DNA from: Clostridium sp. Cult3 | GTDB taxonomy: Bacteria > Bacillota > Clostridia > Tissierellales > Tepidimicrobiaceae | Direction: 5' to 3' | Length of the DNA stretch: 64,000 nucleotides | Assembly: GCF_021655115.1 (NCBI RefSeq) | Contig: NZ_PPXY01000013.1 | Location: 55,899-119,898 of the forward strand | In this document: piece after piece, positions 16,972-25,848 of the stretch | Numbering within the stretch: the stretch's first letter is position 1 | Layout of the letters: every line of letters starts with the position of its first letter | Made by a program: the position numbers and the translations under genes | Notes under the pieces: generated by a model | Told to the model about the DNA's origin: nothing | Seen by the model: the letters and a program-made list of their open reading frames with translations, nothing else | Database searches by the model: none

Positions 16972-18024
16972 GTGACAGAGACTACTAATGCAAAAAACAA
17001 AAAGAATAACAAGCCTGTGAAAAAAATATTTCTGTTAATATTATTAATAGTAGTATTATTCTTTGGGAAAAACTATTATGATAAAGGATTTACTGCAATA
17101 GATAGTGAAAATTTAAAGGAAATTGATGTTGAAATTCCTTTAGGTAGCAATCCAAGTAATATAGCTAGTATATTGAAGGAAAAGGGATTGATTAGGAATG
17201 AAATTCCATTTAAAATAGCTATAAGGAATAGAGCAGCTGGTGAGAAGTTAAAGGCAGGAAAGTATATACTAAATACGGGTATGGATATTTACGATATAAT
17301 CGATGAGCTAACGAAGGGTGGAGTAAATGAAAAAGTAATAAGTTTTACCATTCCTGAAGGCTATGAAATACGACAGATGGCAGAGAAATTGGCTAAAGAA
17401 GGTATTGTTGAAAAAGAGCGCTTTTTAGAATTAACTTCAGATAAAAAGTATTTTGAAGATAAGCACCCTATATTAAAGGAATTAGAGGAAGGTCAGGGAT
17501 TAGAAGGGGTTTTATTTCCATCAACCTATGAAATATACATAGGTGCTTCAGAAGAGGATATTATAGATAAAATGATATCTAAATTTGAAGAGGTGTTTGA
17601 AGGGGATGTAAAACCAAATATGGATAAGTATGATTTAAATTTCAATGAAGCAATCACCTTAGCTTCTATAATAGAGAGAGAGGCTAAGCGTGATGATGAA
17701 AGAGAGCTTATATCTGCAGTATTTCATAACAGATTAAAAGAAGGGATGTATTTGCAATCCTGTGCTACAGTTCAATATGCTTTAGGAGAACGAAAAGAAG
17801 CGTTGTCTGAACAGGATACACGGATACAATCGGATTACAATACCTATATACATGGGGGCTTGCCTCCCGCACCTATTGCATCGCCTGGTAAAAAATCTTT
17901 GATTGCAGCTGTAAGTCCAGCTAGTGTAGATTATCTGTATTTTCGAACAAAAGAGGATGGAACTGGAGCCCATACCTTTTCTAGGACTTATGATGAACAC
18001 CTAAAGGCTAATCCTAATAAATAG
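16972..18024 (+). CDS. mltG: Endolytic murein transglycosylase MltG (YceG-like)
   Basis: 350 residues: a short cytoplasmic Lys-rich N-terminus, one membrane helix (about 19-36), a LysM-like subdomain, then the YceG catalytic domain. FTIPEGYEIRQMAEKLA (about residues 124-140) and ASIIEREAKRDDERELIS, holding the catalytic Glu near 234, are diagnostic. FHNRL and GLPPAPIASPG also match. MltG cleaves nascent glycan strands to set their length. GTG start with AAAGGTGGG. It heads the mltG-trmR-trhP-udk operon known from B. subtilis. Confidence 0.95.
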   Translation: MTETTNAKNKKNNKPVKKIFLLILLIVVLFFGKNYYDKGFTAIDSENLKEIDVEIPLGSNPSNIASILKEKGLIRNEIPFKIAIRNRAAGEKLKAGKYILNTGMDIYDIIDELTKGGVNEKVISFTIPEGYEIRQMAEKLAKEGIVEKERFLELTSDKKYFEDKHPILKELEEGQGLEGVLFPSTYEIYIGASEEDIIDKMISKFEEVFEGDVKPNMDKYDLNFNEAITLASIIEREAKRDDERELISAVFHNRLKEGMYLQSCATVQYALGERKEALSEQDTRIQSDYNTYIHGGLPPAPIASPGKKSLIAAVSPASVDYLYFRTKEDGTGAHTFSRTYDEHLKANPNK

Positions 18025-18044
18025 AATTTTTTAATGTATAATAG

Positions 18045-18075
18045 AAATAATACGTGGTCTTACCACGTATTATTT
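18045..18075 (+). terminator. Strong hairpin between mltG and trmR
   Basis: 14-bp perfect stem (18045-18058 with 18062-18075) with a 3-base loop and a weak T tail. It occupies the region an extended methyltransferase start at 18034 would need, supporting the later start at 18100. Terminator or processing hairpin. Confidence 0.6.
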
Positions 18076-18099
18076 ATGCCAAGGAGGAAAGGAAAAAAA

Positions 18100-18747
18100 T
18101 TGAATCATATAAATGAAGAATATATAGAAGACTATATATTGAGTATACTTCCGGAGAATGAAGATTATTTGAAGGAATTAGAGTTATTTGCATATGAAAA
18201 TCATATTCCCATAGTAGAAAGGGAAGTGGCTCAATTACTCAAGGTATTGTTAAAAATCCACAGACCAAAAAAAATACTAGAAATTGGTACAGCAATAGGT
18301 TATTCTTCCCTTGTAATGGCATCATCTACAGATATCGATTGTTCTATTACTACAATTGAACGGCGTAGAGATATGGTGGAATTAGCTGAGAAGAATATCA
18401 ATGATACAGTATACAAGGATAGAATAAAAGTGCTATACGGTGAAGCGGAAGATATATTACCTAATCTTGATGATATATATGATTTTATATTTCTAGATGC
18501 TGCGAAAGGACAATATATGGAATTTTTCAACCATTGCAGCAATTTAATTCAGGAGAATGGATTGATAGTATCTGATAATGTTTTGTTTAAAGGCATGGTG
18601 GCTTCTGATGACTTGGTCATAAGGAGAAAAAAGACTATAGTAAAGAGACTAAGAGCATATCTTAAACATATAAATTATTTGGAAGGGTACACCTCCTGTG
18701 TTATACCTATAGGAGATGGTGTAGCATTAACATATAGAGAGGAGTGA
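18100..18747 (+). CDS. trmR: tRNA 5-hydroxyuridine O-methyltransferase, TrmR-like
   Basis: 215-residue class I SAM methyltransferase of the O-methyltransferase family 3 type. SAM loop ILEIGTAIGYSSLVMA (about residues 62-77); FDFIFLDAAKGQYMEFF-like motif and SDNVLFKGMV downstream. In B. subtilis TrmR makes 5-methoxyuridine at tRNA position 34 from ho5U, the product of the neighbouring TrhP proteins. The synteny mltG-trmR-trhP-udk supports this over a catechol methyltransferase. TTG 18100 chosen because AAGGAGG (18081-18087) lies upstream. Confidence 0.85.
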   Translation: MNHINEEYIEDYILSILPENEDYLKELELFAYENHIPIVEREVAQLLKVLLKIHRPKKILEIGTAIGYSSLVMASSTDIDCSITTIERRRDMVELAEKNINDTVYKDRIKVLYGEAEDILPNLDDIYDFIFLDAAKGQYMEFFNHCSNLIQENGLIVSDNVLFKGMVASDDLVIRRKKTIVKRLRAYLKHINYLEGYTSCVIPIGDGVALTYREE

Positions 18748-18753
18748 AATACT

Positions 18754-19983
18754 GTGCAAAAACCAGAATTATTAGCACCAGCTGGAGATTTGGAAAAACT
18801 AAAAATGGCCATCATTTATGGGGCCGATGCTGTATATTTAGGAGGAGAACAGTTTGGGCTTAGAAAAGCTTCTAAAAATTTTACTAAGGAAGAAATTAGA
18901 GAAGGAGTAGAATTTGCCCATGATAAGGGTAGAAAAGTATATGTAACTATGAATATAGTTCCACATAATGAAGATCTGATAGGATTGGAACAATATGTAG
19001 AAGAATTATATCAAGTGGGAGTAGATGGGGTAATAGTATCAGATCCAGGAATATTTTCTATAATTAATAAAACTGTTCCTAATCTACCCATACACTTAAG
19101 TACTCAAGCTAGTGTTACAAACTATGAAACTATAATGTTTTGGTATAATTTAGGCATTAGGAGGATTGTATTAGCTAGAGAATTGTCCTTAAAGGAAATA
19201 GAAGAAATAATAGATAATATTCCTAATGATATGGAAATTGAAACCTTTGTTCATGGAGCTATGTGTATATCCTATTCGGGAAGATGTTTATTGAGCAATT
19301 ACATGGTTGGTAGAGATGCTAATAGGGGGGACTGTGCCCATCCTTGTAGGTGGAAATACTATTTGATGGAGGAAAAAAGACCTGGGGAATATTTTCCTGT
19401 AGTAGAAGAGGAGAAGGGAACCTTTATATTTAACTCTAAGGATCTTTGTATGATTGAACACATACCGGAATTGGTAAAGGCAGGAATAAGGTCCTTTAAA
19501 ATTGAAGGGAGAGTAAAAAGCTCTTATTATGTAGCCACTGTAGTTCGTTCTTATAGGATGGCTATAGATGAATACTTCAAAGATCCTGATAACTATGCTT
19601 TTGACGATGATTGGATTAATGAGATTAAAAAGGCAAGTCATAGGGACTTTACTACTGGATTTTATTTTGGAAAACCTACAGAGAAAGATCAGGTTTATAC
19701 ATCTAGTTCTTATATTAGAGGCTATGATTTTGTAGGCCTTGTATTAGACTATGATGAAGATACTAAATTGGCAACAGTAGAACAGAGGAATAGGATGTTT
19801 GTTGGTGATGAAATAGAGGTATTTGGACCTGATAGAAAACATTTTACCCAAATTATCGATAAAATGTGGGATGAGGAGGGCAACGAAATAGATGTAGCAC
19901 CTCATCCACAGCAGATTGTAAAGATGAAAATAAATGAAAAAGTTGGGAAGTGGGACATTATTAGAAAGAGCAGAGAGGACTGA
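18754..19983 (+). CDS. trhP: U32 family peptidase-like tRNA hydroxylation protein (TrhP/YrrO type)
   Basis: 409 residues beginning [18 protein letters not shown], the U32 signature, with TIM-barrel repeats. Four cysteines lie in CISYSGRC and GDCAHPC (about residues 170-195) and likely bind an Fe-S cluster. In E. coli and B. subtilis TrhP forms ho5U34 in tRNA with prephenate, so the old peptidase name is probably wrong here. B. subtilis has two tandem copies (YrrN, YrrO); only one is present. GTG start; 6 bases after trmR and 5 before udk. Confidence 0.88.
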   Translation: MQKPELLAPAGDLEKLKMAIIYGADAVYLGGEQFGLRKASKNFTKEEIREGVEFAHDKGRKVYVTMNIVPHNEDLIGLEQYVEELYQVGVDGVIVSDPGIFSIINKTVPNLPIHLSTQASVTNYETIMFWYNLGIRRIVLARELSLKEIEEIIDNIPNDMEIETFVHGAMCISYSGRCLLSNYMVGRDANRGDCAHPCRWKYYLMEEKRPGEYFPVVEEEKGTFIFNSKDLCMIEHIPELVKAGIRSFKIEGRVKSSYYVATVVRSYRMAIDEYFKDPDNYAFDDDWINEIKKASHRDFTTGFYFGKPTEKDQVYTSSSYIRGYDFVGLVLDYDEDTKLATVEQRNRMFVGDEIEVFGPDRKHFTQIIDKMWDEEGNEIDVAPHPQQIVKMKINEKVGKWDIIRKSRED

Positions 19984-19988
19984 TATAC

Positions 19989-20609
19989 TTGGAAAAGCCA
20001 TTGCTAATTGGGATTACAGGTGGTACTGGTTCAGGTAAATCCACTGTGTCCAAAGAAATACTAAAGTCTATTCATGAAAAAAATGTAGCTATTATAGAAC
20101 AGGATTCCTATTATAAAAAGCAAAGTCATTTATCCTTTGAAGAAAGGGTTAAGACCAATTACGATCATCCTTTTGCTTTTGATAATGATCTGTTGATTCA
20201 GCATCTTAAGGATCTGATGAGTAATAAACCCATCGAAAAGCCAATATACGATTTTGAGCGCCATACTAGAAAGGATGAGACAATAACCGTTTATCCAAGG
20301 AAAATAATCATATTAGAAGGAATATTGATATTAGCTGATGAGCAAATTCGTGATCTATGTGATATTAAGATATTTGTTGATACGGATTCTGATGTAAGAG
20401 TTATAAGGAGAATCGAAAGGGATATTAAGGAAAGAGGACGAACTTTAGATTCCGTTATTGATCAATATATGGCTACTGTTAGACCAGCTCATCTTCAATT
20501 TGTTGAGCCTAGTAAGAAATATGCTGATATAATCATACCAGAAGGTGGATATAACAAAGTAGCTATAGACATAATTGTAACAAAAATCAATTCTATATTA
20601 GATAAATAG
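19989..20609 (+). CDS. udk: Uridine kinase
   Basis: 206-residue P-loop kinase that phosphorylates uridine and cytidine in pyrimidine salvage. Walker A GGTGSGKS (residues 11-18), QDSYYK (about 37-42), the NYDHPFAFD substrate motif and [12 protein letters not shown] lid arginines are all present. TTG start, with AGAGGACT overlapping the end of trhP as ribosome site. It ends the mltG operon. Its 3' side forms a hairpin that includes the SD of the next gene. Confidence 0.95.
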   Translation: MEKPLLIGITGGTGSGKSTVSKEILKSIHEKNVAIIEQDSYYKKQSHLSFEERVKTNYDHPFAFDNDLLIQHLKDLMSNKPIEKPIYDFERHTRKDETITVYPRKIIILEGILILADEQIRDLCDIKIFVDTDSDVRVIRRIERDIKERGRTLDSVIDQYMATVRPAHLQFVEPSKKYADIIIPEGGYNKVAIDIIVTKINSILDK

Positions 20610-20613
20610 AATT

Positions 20614-20663
20614 ATACCTTCCCTGTAAATAGGCAATAATATAATTATTAGACAGGGAGGTAT
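20614..20663 (+). promoter_or_regulatory. Hairpin that closes udk and sequesters the SD of the PBP gene
   Basis: ATACCT-T-CCCTGT (20614-20626) pairs with ACAGGGAGGTAT (20652-20663) as a 12-bp stem with one bulged T; TTTTTT and the ATG of the next gene follow. The 3' arm contains GGGAGG, the only SD. A TATAAT at 20640-20645 lies in the loop. It can act as a terminator on read-through RNA, or as a translational lock. Confidence 0.6.
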
Positions 20664-20668
20664 TTTTT

Positions 20669-22321
20669 ATGAAAAGATTCAGGAAAAATATAATACATAT
20701 AAGGATACTAAAAATGCTATTTCTATCTTCAGCACTATTATTGTTACTGATTCTAAGATTAGGGCATATTCAAATAACTGAACATGATTCACTAAAAGTT
20801 CAAGCTTTAAAACAACGGGCAAAGGAGATAAACCTATATCCAAATAGAGGAATAATATATGATAGAAATTTAATTCCCCTTACCAATAGAGATAGGATTC
20901 CCACAGCTTTTATATATAAAGATAATGTATTGGATGATGAGGAATTGCGAGCTTTTATTTTAGAAAATTCGTATTTAGATGAGGAAAATTTAGAAGATTA
21001 TATTAAAAGTAAGGACAACATAGTAGATATACCCCTTAGATATAGTATAGAAGTGGTAGACGACAATAGAATATTAATAGCTGATAGAACTACAAGGTAT
21101 GGAGAAGATAACCTATTATCCCATGTGATTGGATATATTAATAAATCAGAAAACAGGGGAGAGGCAGGAATTGAAAAGGCCTATGATGAAATTCTCAAAG
21201 ATGGCGATAATTATTCCCTTTATATTGAGTTTGACAAGAAAAACAGAACTTTCTTAGGAGGAGAGTATGCAGTAGACCAAAAGAGTAACCTTGAGGACCC
21301 AAAAGCCGTAAAGTTAACTATCGATTATCATATACAAAAAATTGTTGAAGATATACTAGATAAGAATAAAACCAAGGGTGCAATAATTGTCGCTGATGTA
21401 GAATCTGGAGATATTATGGCTATGGCTAGTAGGCCCAATTTCAATCAATATGAAATAGATGAATATCTAGAGAGAGAAGATATGGTTTTATACAATAAGG
21501 CTATACAGGTAGCAAATCCGCCAGGATCCTTGTTTAAAACAGTAGTATTAGCAGCTGCATTGGAAGAAGATATTTCATATATGGATAAGATTTTTTATTG
21601 TAGGGGTTATGAACAACTCAACAGTGTAACTATAAAATGTAACAATATTAATGGTCATGGCTATATAGGGTTAAAGGATGCTTTTTCTAAATCCTGTAAT
21701 TCTGCTTTTATTCAATTAGGGCAAGAAATTGGAAGTACTAAGATAATCCATATGGCAAATAAGCTAGGGTTTGGGGAAAAGATAAACATAGGACTTTTAG
21801 AGGAAGTAGGAGGGAACCTCCCTTCAGGAAAGGATCTGAAGGGTCCAGCTATAGGCAATATTTCTATAGGTCAAGGTAGTATTGAAGCAACTCCTCTACA
21901 AGTAACAAATATGATGATGATAATAGTCAATAATGGGGTAAAGAAGGGTTTAACGGTAGTGGATAGTATAACTACAAAAGATGGATACATGATAAAGAAA
22001 TTTAACAAAGGTTCAGATGAAAGGGTTATGTCCAAGGAAGTTGCTGAAATAATACAGGAATATTTATTAGACGTAGTATTAAATGGTACAGCCAAAAAAA
22101 TGGATTTACATGATATTGGAGGGGCGGGAGGGAAAACTGGTTCTGCTCAGGCGATATTAAACAAAAAAGAAACTATTCACGGTTGGTTTTCTGGTTTTTA
22201 CCCAGCTACAAATCCCAAATATGTAGTGACAGTATTTGTGGAAAAGGGTTTTTCTGGTTCTAGTTCAGCTGTGCCTATTTTCGAGGAAGTAGTAAAACAA
22301 ATTAACAAGATTAGCAGATAG
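20669..22321 (+). CDS. Class B penicillin-binding protein (peptidoglycan D,D-transpeptidase)
   Basis: 550 residues: one N-terminal membrane helix (about 16-33), a small dimerisation region with RGIIYDRN (about 57-64), then the transpeptidase domain. Catalytic motifs SLFK (Ser287-Lys290), SCN (Ser342-Asn344) and KTG (Lys489-Gly491) are intact. It is short for PBP2/SpoVD and lacks PASTA domains. Position directly before sigK hints at a sporulation-specific transpeptidase, for example of the SpoVD or PbpA class (inference). Its SD is buried in a hairpin. Confidence 0.88.
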   Translation: MKRFRKNIIHIRILKMLFLSSALLLLLILRLGHIQITEHDSLKVQALKQRAKEINLYPNRGIIYDRNLIPLTNRDRIPTAFIYKDNVLDDEELRAFILENSYLDEENLEDYIKSKDNIVDIPLRYSIEVVDDNRILIADRTTRYGEDNLLSHVIGYINKSENRGEAGIEKAYDEILKDGDNYSLYIEFDKKNRTFLGGEYAVDQKSNLEDPKAVKLTIDYHIQKIVEDILDKNKTKGAIIVADVESGDIMAMASRPNFNQYEIDEYLEREDMVLYNKAIQVANPPGSLFKTVVLAAALEEDISYMDKIFYCRGYEQLNSVTIKCNNINGHGYIGLKDAFSKSCNSAFIQLGQEIGSTKIIHMANKLGFGEKINIGLLEEVGGNLPSGKDLKGPAIGNISIGQGSIEATPLQVTNMMMIIVNNGVKKGLTVVDSITTKDGYMIKKFNKGSDERVMSKEVAEIIQEYLLDVVLNGTAKKMDLHDIGGAGGKTGSAQAILNKKETIHGWFSGFYPATNPKYVVTVFVEKGFSGSSSAVPIFEEVVKQINKISR

Positions 22322-22325
22322 GACT

Positions 22326-22380
22326 GGCACCTTCACTATCCTATATTCATATACTTTAGTATGGGGAAAGTGGAGGTGCC
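22326..22380 (+). promoter_or_regulatory. Hairpin sequestering the sigK SD
   Basis: GGCACCTTCACT (22326-22337) pairs with AGTGGAGGTGCC (22369-22380), 12 bp including one G-T pair, extended by TCC/GGA after one mismatch. The 3' arm holds the SD GGAGGTG and ends 2 bases before the sigK ATG. No T run follows, so it is not a normal terminator. Confidence 0.6.
22328..22355 (+). promoter_or_regulatory. Candidate SigE/SigK promoter inside the sigK hairpin loop
   Basis: CATATACT (22348-22355) resembles the -10 of mother-cell sigma factors, and CACC (22328-22331) could serve as a SigK-type -35 (AC then 17 bases). A start near 22362 would omit the 5' arm of the hairpin and free the SD. Confidence 0.35.
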
Positions 22381-22382
22381 TT

Positions 22383-23081
22383 ATGTCTGTTGGTCTATTA
22401 TTTTCATTGTTAGGGTTTGTAGAACCCTTTTTGGTGTTTTCAGGTTATGTAGCAAATACTAGTTCATTTCCAAAGCCACTTACTAGAGAAGAGGAGGAAT
22501 ACTATTTAAAATTATTTTCAAAAGGGGATGAAAAGGCCCGAAATGTTCTCATTGAAAGAAACTTAAGATTAGTGGCCCATATAGTAAAAAAGTACAATAA
22601 TACGGGTAAAGATGTAGATGATTTGATATCTATAGGTACCATAGGTTTAATAAAAGCTATATCGACTTTTGACATGAGCAAAGGTACAAGATTGGCTACC
22701 TATGCAGCTCGTTGTATAGAGAATGAGATCTTAATGACAATAAGATCAAATAAAAAATCTAAAATAGAAGTGTCTCTTCAAGAACCTATTGGTATTGACA
22801 AAGAAGGAAATGAAATATCGCTGCTAGATATTTTGGGGACAGATATGGATGATATCTTAGATGAAGTTCATTTGAAACTTCAAATAAAAAAACTATATCA
22901 AGCTATAAACCGCGTCCTCAAAGATAGAGAAAAGATCATTATTGAATTGAGGTATGGTTTGATTGATGGTGTCTGTAAAACTCAAAGGGAAATAGCAAAT
23001 ATGCTAGGTATATCTAGATCCTATGTATCTAGAATTGAAAAGCGGGCAATTGATAAACTATATAAAGCTTTGAATAACTAG
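22383..23081 (+). CDS. sigK: RNA polymerase sporulation sigma factor, pro-SigK
   Basis: 232-residue sigma-70 family factor for late mother-cell genes. A hydrophobic pro-sequence (about residues 1-20, VGLLFSLLGFVEPFLVFSGY) precedes region 2 (NLRLVAHIVKKY, DDLISIGTIGLIKAI) and region 4 with a helix-turn-helix (TQREIANMLGISRSYVSRIEKRA). The gene is uninterrupted, so no skin-type element has to be excised. The pro-sequence implies processing by SpoIVFB, signalled by SpoIVB, which is also encoded in this window. Region 3 is missing, as usual. Confidence 0.95.
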   Translation: MSVGLLFSLLGFVEPFLVFSGYVANTSSFPKPLTREEEEYYLKLFSKGDEKARNVLIERNLRLVAHIVKKYNNTGKDVDDLISIGTIGLIKAISTFDMSKGTRLATYAARCIENEILMTIRSNKKSKIEVSLQEPIGIDKEGNEISLLDILGTDMDDILDEVHLKLQIKKLYQAINRVLKDREKIIIELRYGLIDGVCKTQREIANMLGISRSYVSRIEKRAIDKLYKALNN

Positions 23082-23105
23082 AATCTGGAGGAATCCGGAT
23101 TCTAG
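23078..23105 (+). terminator. Hairpin at the end of sigK
   Basis: 12-bp stem (23078-23089 with 23094-23105, one T-G pair) closed by a GGAA tetraloop. It begins at the sigK stop codon and lacks a T run. Likely 3'-end or stability element. The remaining approximately 170 bases up to the convergent gene show nothing else I can support. Confidence 0.5.
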
Positions 23106-23274
23106 CGTCTACCCAAAACATCACAACTGCAGAACAATACTAATAACAATAAAAGAAAAATAGTAAGGAGCTATCATAATCACAATCTCTATCTCTATCA
23201 AATAGGTTTTAAATATTAGATATGGAATTGTACTTAAATACATGGTATGTATTGATAATAAAGTTACTACTATA

Positions 23275-23308
23275 AAAAACAAAAGATCCGGATAAAATCG
23301 GATCTTTT
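23275..23308 (-). terminator. Intrinsic terminator of the deacetylase gene
   Basis: Read on the minus strand: a 10-bp stem (23299-23308 with 23281-23290), then a run of T (23275-23280 as A on plus). It lies 10 bases past the stop. Confidence 0.85.
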
Positions 23309-23318
23309 GCATGGAAAA

Positions 23319-24053
23319 CTAATTTCTAGACAGCTTCAATAATTCTGATAGAGTTACAAATTCATAGCCTCTACTCTTCAGCTCGGGTATTATTTGTTTC
23401 AAAGCTTCTACAGTATGACTTTCATCATAATATACATAATCATGGAACAAGATGATATCACCATTTTCAACATTAGAGAGAGTATTATTGATGATTTTTT
23501 CTATTTCTGGGTTTTTCCAATCCTTTGAATCTTGGTTAGCAGACCAGAGAACTACCATAGAACTATTTTCTTCAACCATATCAATGACTTTTTTATCAAA
23601 GGAACCATAAGGAGGTCTAAATACCTTTGGCTCATATTTGGTTATAGAATATATTATATCCTGGGTTTTTTTATATTCTTCTAATAGCTTCTCTTTTGAT
23701 GCATTTTTTGCATCAATATGAGAGTAAGTGTGATTGCCAATTTCGTGGCCTTCTTCCCATTGCCTTTTTATTATATCTGGATAAGTTTCTGCTAATTTAC
23801 CTAATACAAAAAAGGTAGCTTTTATATCGTATTCATCCAGTATATTGAGTATATCTTCTGTATACCTAGGATGAGGGCCATCGTCAAAAGTTAAAGCAAC
23901 AACTTTTTTGTTTTTAGTTCCGCTTTTAACTACCATACCATATTCATTTTCTGCTATAACTTGTTTCTTTGAGCCTTGCCCACTGTTTATAAAAAACAAA
24001 TTTGCAAGTACAAGCAAAACGCAGAGGATTTTATTTGTTTTTAAATTATTCAT
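23319..24053 (-). CDS. Polysaccharide deacetylase (PdaA/PdaB-like, sporulation context)
   Basis: 244 residues with an N-terminal signal/anchor (about 8-24) and a NodB domain. Motifs: TFDDGPHPRYT (catalytic and metal Asp, about residues 55-65), metal-binding His pair in IGNHTYSH (about 105-112), RPPYGSFD (about 146) and ILFHDY. It should remove N-acetyl groups from peptidoglycan or a similar glycan outside the membrane. Neighbouring sigK and the sporulation lipoprotein suggest a spore cortex role, but PdaA and PdaB cannot be told apart here. It is 62 bases downstream of the lipoprotein gene. Confidence 0.88.
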   Translation of the reverse strand: MNNLKTNKILCVLLVLANLFFINSGQGSKKQVIAENEYGMVVKSGTKNKKVVALTFDDGPHPRYTEDILNILDEYDIKATFFVLGKLAETYPDIIKRQWEEGHEIGNHTYSHIDAKNASKEKLLEEYKKTQDIIYSITKYEPKVFRPPYGSFDKKVIDMVEENSSMVVLWSANQDSKDWKNPEIEKIINNTLSNVENGDIILFHDYVYYDESHTVEALKQIIPELKSRGYEFVTLSELLKLSRN

Positions 24054-24090
24054 AGTATTCTCCTTTGCATATTAGCTTTATGCAACTGGT

Positions 24091-24121
24091 AAATAAATCC
24101 GGGAATATCCCGGATTTATTT
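24091..24121 (-). terminator. Terminator hairpin of the lipoprotein gene
   Basis: 14-bp stem (24091-24104 with 24108-24121) with a 3-base loop. The stop codon of the lipoprotein gene is inside the stem. The stem ends in A/T pairs that provide the U-rich tail. Confidence 0.75.
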
Positions 24122-24760
24122 TACAGGAGTAATCCTTCTGAGAATCTCCTCAAATTCCTTTGCAAAGCCTGTTATTGGCCTTCCATTACCTATATTTGTT
24201 GCCATATTGCTTATTCTAGTATAAAGATCTGGGTCTGCTGTAATGCTAACGTTCTTAATACTACTATCGGTATTCCGAACGGTCCTCTCTATTTTTTGTT
24301 TTAAATCAGTAGTCATTTTTCCTTGGATATTATTTTTCATATCCACACCTACGATACAGCTATTACCACTTATTAAAACAGATGCGCTATTTACTTCATT
24401 TAGATTAGCTACTCTTTGAGCTATGCCATTAGCCCTTGTTGCCATATTATCAGGAACGACTAAGTTATTTCTCCTAGTTATATCCGTTGTAGTATTGGGA
24501 CCAGGACCGACTTGGTTTCGTCGAACAACGTTGTTAGTTGTATTTGGGGTCATGTCGGTTATATTATCCATATTTCTTCTGTCGATTCCCATCATATTGG
24601 TATTTTGGCGCCTAGCTCTTTCATTGACACTGTTATCCCCTATTCTGGTTTCAGTCCCCATTGGCCTTTGAGGTTTTGTTGGGGTACAGCCAATTGTGAA
24701 AATTAGTAAAGCTATAGCAAAAACTAAAATAAATATTTTATTTTTTTTCAAAAGCTTCAC
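24116..24760 (-). CDS. YhcN/YlaJ family sporulation lipoprotein
   Basis: 214 residues: a basic N-terminus, a hydrophobic stretch and lipobox FTIGC with Cys25 as lipidation site. A low-complexity Arg/Asn/Thr/Met-rich linker (about 26-110) leads to a YhcN/YlaJ domain (ANGIAQRVANLNEVNSASVLISGNS start, DPDLYTRISNMA near the end). B. subtilis YhcN is a spore inner-membrane/cortex lipoprotein with a minor germination role. SD GGAGGTG before the ATG. It is transcribed toward the deacetylase gene and divergently from aroE. Confidence 0.88.
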   Translation of the reverse strand: MKLLKKNKIFILVFAIALLIFTIGCTPTKPQRPMGTETRIGDNSVNERARRQNTNMMGIDRRNMDNITDMTPNTTNNVVRRNQVGPGPNTTTDITRRNNLVVPDNMATRANGIAQRVANLNEVNSASVLISGNSCIVGVDMKNNIQGKMTTDLKQKIERTVRNTDSSIKNVSITADPDLYTRISNMATNIGNGRPITGFAKEFEEILRRITPVK

Positions 24761-24934
24761 CTCCTATATATATTTTGAGTTTTTACTCATTTTTTATTTA
24801 GACTAATTTTTAAATTATATGTATAAACAAGGAATAAGGATATCATAACAAATGTTATCATAAATGATAAACATATTATATAAATAATCTGATATAATAT
24901 TTAAAGAACATTAAATCGACAATAGGAGGTAAAT

Positions 24935-25804
24935 ATGATGAATATAACGTGGGATACTGATGTTTATTGTCTAATAGGACATCCAGTATCAAAATCCTTG
25001 TCTCCCGTGATCCACAATAGCTTTTTTGAATTAATAGACAAAAATTGCTTGTATTTAGTTTTCGATGTAGAAGAAGGAAATTTAAAGACTATAATCGATG
25101 GGATTAAAGTTTTAAACATAAAAGGTTTTAATGTAACCTTACCTTATAAAATAAATATTATTGATTATTTAGATGAGATTTCAGATGAAGCTAAATTAAT
25201 AGGAGCTGTTAATACTGTTAAAAATGAAAGGGGAAAACTTATCGGATACAACACAGATGGTATGGGTTTTATAAGATCGTTGCATATGATGGATTTAGAT
25301 ATCAAAAACAAAAACATGCTGATATTAGGGGCTGGCGGCGCAGCAAATGCTATCGCTACAACTTTGGCTTTAAATGGTGCAAAAAAAATATATATTAATA
25401 ATAGAAGCATAGAAAGTGCTAAAAGGTTAGCGGAAAAAATTAAATATCAATTTCCTAATACGCTAGTAGAATATGGGGGAGTAGATTTAATAGGTGTAAA
25501 AAAAGAAAAGATATATATGATAATTAATTGTACTTCAGCAGGCATGTATCCAAATGTAGACGACATTCCCATTATATTAGATGGATTTTCTGATGACTTG
25601 ATAGTTTATGATCTTATATATAAGCCTAGGAATACAAAGTTGTTAAAAGTAGCTCAGGATAAAGGTTATAGGACAATAAATGGACTTTATATGTTAATCA
25701 ACCAAGGATTATACAGTCAAAAGATATGGATTGATGATGAAAAATGTAATGTTTACAATTATTTTGATGAAATAAGAAGGGTTTTAGAAAATGATATCGA
25801 ATGA
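24935..25804 (+). CDS. aroE: Shikimate dehydrogenase
   Basis: 289 residues; NADPH-dependent reduction of 3-dehydroshikimate in aromatic biosynthesis. Substrate motif GHPVSKSLSPVIHNS (about residues 12-26), the catalytic Lys region NVTLPYK (about 68-74), GAVNTV and a Rossmann GAGGAANA loop (about 131-138) are present. AGGAGGT precedes two adjacent ATGs; the first is taken. The stop overlaps sequence just before pilB, so the pilus genes follow aroE directly while aroK and aroQ come 16 kb later. Confidence 0.94.
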   Translation: MMNITWDTDVYCLIGHPVSKSLSPVIHNSFFELIDKNCLYLVFDVEEGNLKTIIDGIKVLNIKGFNVTLPYKINIIDYLDEISDEAKLIGAVNTVKNERGKLIGYNTDGMGFIRSLHMMDLDIKNKNMLILGAGGAANAIATTLALNGAKKIYINNRSIESAKRLAEKIKYQFPNTLVEYGGVDLIGVKKEKIYMIINCTSAGMYPNVDDIPIILDGFSDDLIVYDLIYKPRNTKLLKVAQDKGYRTINGLYMLINQGLYSQKIWIDDEKCNVYNYFDEIRRVLENDIE

Positions 25805-25848
25805 TAATATATATATTATTTTGTTACATAAAATTGGCAGGTGGTAAA

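Noticed and set aside
18034..18099. Longer N-terminus for the TrmR-like protein from ATG 18034
   Set aside because: It would run through a 14-bp hairpin and lacks an SD; AAGGAGG supports TTG 18100.
23121..23312. Minus-strand 63-codon frame encoding a hydrophobic peptide after the deacetylase gene
   Set aside because: No ribosome binding site, and it would have to be translated through the deacetylase terminator; hydrophobicity follows from the A/T-rich sequence.
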